Assembly (NCBI GenBank): GCA_017428385.1
Contig: JAFRQX010000041.1
Coordinates: 48,445-112,444, forward strand
Direction: 5' to 3'
DNA: 64,000 nt
Source of the DNA: Clostridia bacterium
GTDB taxonomy: Bacteria > Bacillota > Clostridia > Christensenellales > Aristaeellaceae
Below the pieces are notes generated by a model. That model was not told the origin of the DNA, did not search any database, and saw nothing but the letters and a program-made list of their open reading frames with translations. The position numbers and the translations under genes are program-made. Of the stretch, positions 62,883 to 64,000 are shown in pieces; within the stretch, counting starts at the first letter, position 1, and each line of letters opens with the position of its first letter.

Positions 62883-64000
62883 ATGAAGAAATTTTTATCC
62901 ATTCTGTTGGCTGTTACCCTGCTGGCTGGTATCATGCCGCTGGTGATGGCTGAAGAAATTGAAAATGCTGAAGCTCCGGTGGAAGCTGCCGAAGTTCCCG
63001 CTGAACCGGCAGAAGCTCCTGCCGAGCCTGCTGAGGCACCTGCCGAAGTTCCTGCTGAACCGGCAGAAGCTCCTGCCGAAGTTCCTGCTGAACCGGCAGA
63101 AGCTCCTGCCGAAGTTCCTGCTGAACCGGCGGAAGCTCCCGCTGAGCCCGCAGAAGCTCCCGCTGAGCCTGCTGAGGTACCTGCCGAAGTTCCTGTTGAA
63201 CCGGCAGAAGCTCCCGCAGAGCCTGCAGAAGCACCGGCGGAAGTTCCTGCAGAACCGGTCGAAGTTCCCGCTGAACCCGCTGAGGCTCCTGCAGAACCGG
63301 CAGAAGCTCCCGCGGAGCCTGCTGAAGAACCGGCAGAGGAGCCTGCTGCCCAGGTTTCCTTCACCGGCAGCCTGTCTGTCAACATTCCGATGCCCGTAGC
63401 GACCGGTGCAGAAGCTTCCCTGAGAGCTGTTGTTTCCAATGCCAATATGGGTTATTCCATCTGGTGGGAAATCCAGGACGTGGAAAAGAAATGGCAGAGG
63501 ATTGAAGGAGCGACCGGAGAGATTTACAAGTTCACTGTAAATAAAACTTCCGGAAGTTATCCGATTCGCTGCGCCCTGCGGGCGGAAGACGGCACAGTGC
63601 TGTACAGCTCCGCTCCGGTTAAGGTAAAGGAACAGGAAGCTGCTCCCGCTACCGAACCTGAAACTACCAATGAAGAACCTCTGGCGGGCACTGCTCCCGC
63701 TGAAGAACCCGAAGCTCCCGCTGAAGAACCCGAAGCTCCCGCTGAAGAACCCGAAGCTCCTGCCGAGGAGCCCGAAGCTCCTGCCGAGGAGCCCGAAGCT
63801 CCCGCTGAAGAACCCGAAGCTCCTGCCGAGGAGCCCGAAGCTCCTGCCGAGGAGCCCGAAACTCCCGCTGAAGAACCCGAAGCTCCTGCCGAGGAGCCTG
63901 AAGCTCCCGCTGAAGAGCCCGAAGTTCCTGCTGAGGAGCCCGAAGCTCCTGCCGAAGAGCCCGAAGCTCCCGCTGAAGAGCCCGAAGATCCTGCTGAAGA
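62883..64000 (+). CDS. Secreted Pro/Glu/Ala-repeat protein (3' truncated by window end)
   Basis: The visible 372 codons start with ATG 62883 (RBS AGGAGGAG) and a signal peptide ending V-M-A before E-E. Residues about 29-158 are E-x-P-A repeats mixing EAPA, EVPA and EPA. Residues about 160-245 form a folded Ig/PKD-like domain (V-S-F-T-G-S-L-S-V, W-W-E-I-Q, Y-P-I-R-C-A-L-R). From about residue 270 onward there are at least 14 copies of the 7-residue unit EEPEAPA (21 bp). Such acidic Pro-rich stretches act as extended stalks in surface proteins. The C terminus, and hence any wall anchor, is outside the window. I do not know a function. Confidence 0.9.
   Translation, partial: MKKFLSILLAVTLLAGIMPLVMAEEIENAEAPVEAAEVPAEPAEAPAEPAEAPAEVPAEPAEAPAEVPAEPAEAPAEVPAEPAEAPAEPAEAPAEPAEVPAEVPVEPAEAPAEPAEAPAEVPAEPVEVPAEPAEAPAEPAEAPAEPAEEPAEEPAAQVSFTGSLSVNIPMPVATGAEASLRAVVSNANMGYSIWWEIQDVEKKWQRIEGATGEIYKFTVNKTSGSYPIRCALRAEDGTVLYSSAPVKVKEQEAAPATEPETTNEEPLAGTAPAEEPEAPAEEPEAPAEEPEAPAEEPEAPAEEPEAPAEEPEAPAEEPEAPAEEPETPAEEPEAPAEEPEAPAEEPEVPAEEPEAPAEEPEAPAEEPEDPAE

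Noticed and set aside
62738..63445. Minus-strand frame encoding Ala-Gly-Ser repeats
   Set aside because: It is the reverse reading of the Pro/Glu repeat gene, which has a signal peptide and RBS.

Overview
The window looks like a chromosomal segment of a Gram-positive-lineage anaerobe (Bacillota, Clostridia), probably from a plant-fibre-rich gut or rumen habitat. The evidence is a PolC-type replicase in the frr-uppS-cdsA-dxr-rseP-ispG-polC gene order, a CvpA, DegV, XRE and peptidase C69 complement, an Ami-type oligopeptide permease, and several polysaccharide hydrolases (GH53, GH13, GH5, two GH43). Coding sequence is fairly GC-rich at third positions while intergenic DNA is AT-rich. A Christensenellales-like (for example Aristaeellaceae) origin is only a guess from gene flavour. 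No rRNA, tRNA, CRISPR, IS element or prophage was recognised.

Layout: 1-2.4 kb holds the 3' part of a class A penicillin-binding protein and a CvpA protein. 2.5-12.6 kb is a carbohydrate locus: a MalEFG-type transporter with an MsmX/UgpC-type ATPase, a GH53 galactanase, a membrane protein, and a divergent secreted GH13 amylase. 12.7-17 kb has a C69 dipeptidase and the TldD/PmbA pair. 17-24 kb is an AmiACDEF-like oligopeptide importer. 24-27 kb has a DUF3899-like protein and a three-gene ABC-2 exporter. 27.4-37.8 kb is the conserved frr-to-polC cluster of translation recycling, isoprenoid, phospholipid, site-2 protease and replication genes. 37.9-41 kb has a DivIC-like protein, a Ppx/GppA phosphatase and a minimal SufC-SufB/D pair. 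41-49 kb has DegV, a secreted 5'-nucleotidase, gyrB-gyrA and an autoregulated XRE plus DUF6442-like pair. 49.7-54 kb is a MacAB-type exporter with two adaptor proteins. 54-57 kb is an aromatic amino-acid operon (DAHP synthase, prephenate dehydrogenase, chorismate mutase-prephenate dehydratase). 57.4-61.5 kb has GH5, a PPC/DUF296 protein and two GH43 enzymes. 61.6-64 kb has TcdA and the start of a Pro/Glu-repeat secreted protein cut by the window edge.

The most unusual content is between the genes. (1) The aromatic operon is preceded by an 18-codon Tyr/Phe-rich leader peptide and a terminator hairpin, which is classical ribosome-mediated attenuation in a lineage that usually uses T-boxes. (2) Eleven intergenic arrays of about five 7-bp repeats follow plus-strand genes. 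Six of them abut a long palindrome in which the 3' end of the gene, at or within a base or so of its stop codon, is copied back in inverted orientation, with up to 20 perfect base pairs after polC. (3) Four arrays of small unlike hairpins share a TGAAATA or TGATATA linker at 21-26 bp spacing, and three of these also start with a gene-end hairpin. Together these suggest a family of gene-end repeat elements with a locus-specific palindrome that I do not recognise from described families.

Regulation is partly readable. There are many sigma-A promoters with 17-bp spacing, a 14-bp sequence shared by two promoters (10 bp of it in a third), a TTGACTTCCC -35 block in three promoters, two perfect or near-perfect 18-bp operators at the XRE gene, and hairpins between substrate-binding-protein and permease genes in both importers.
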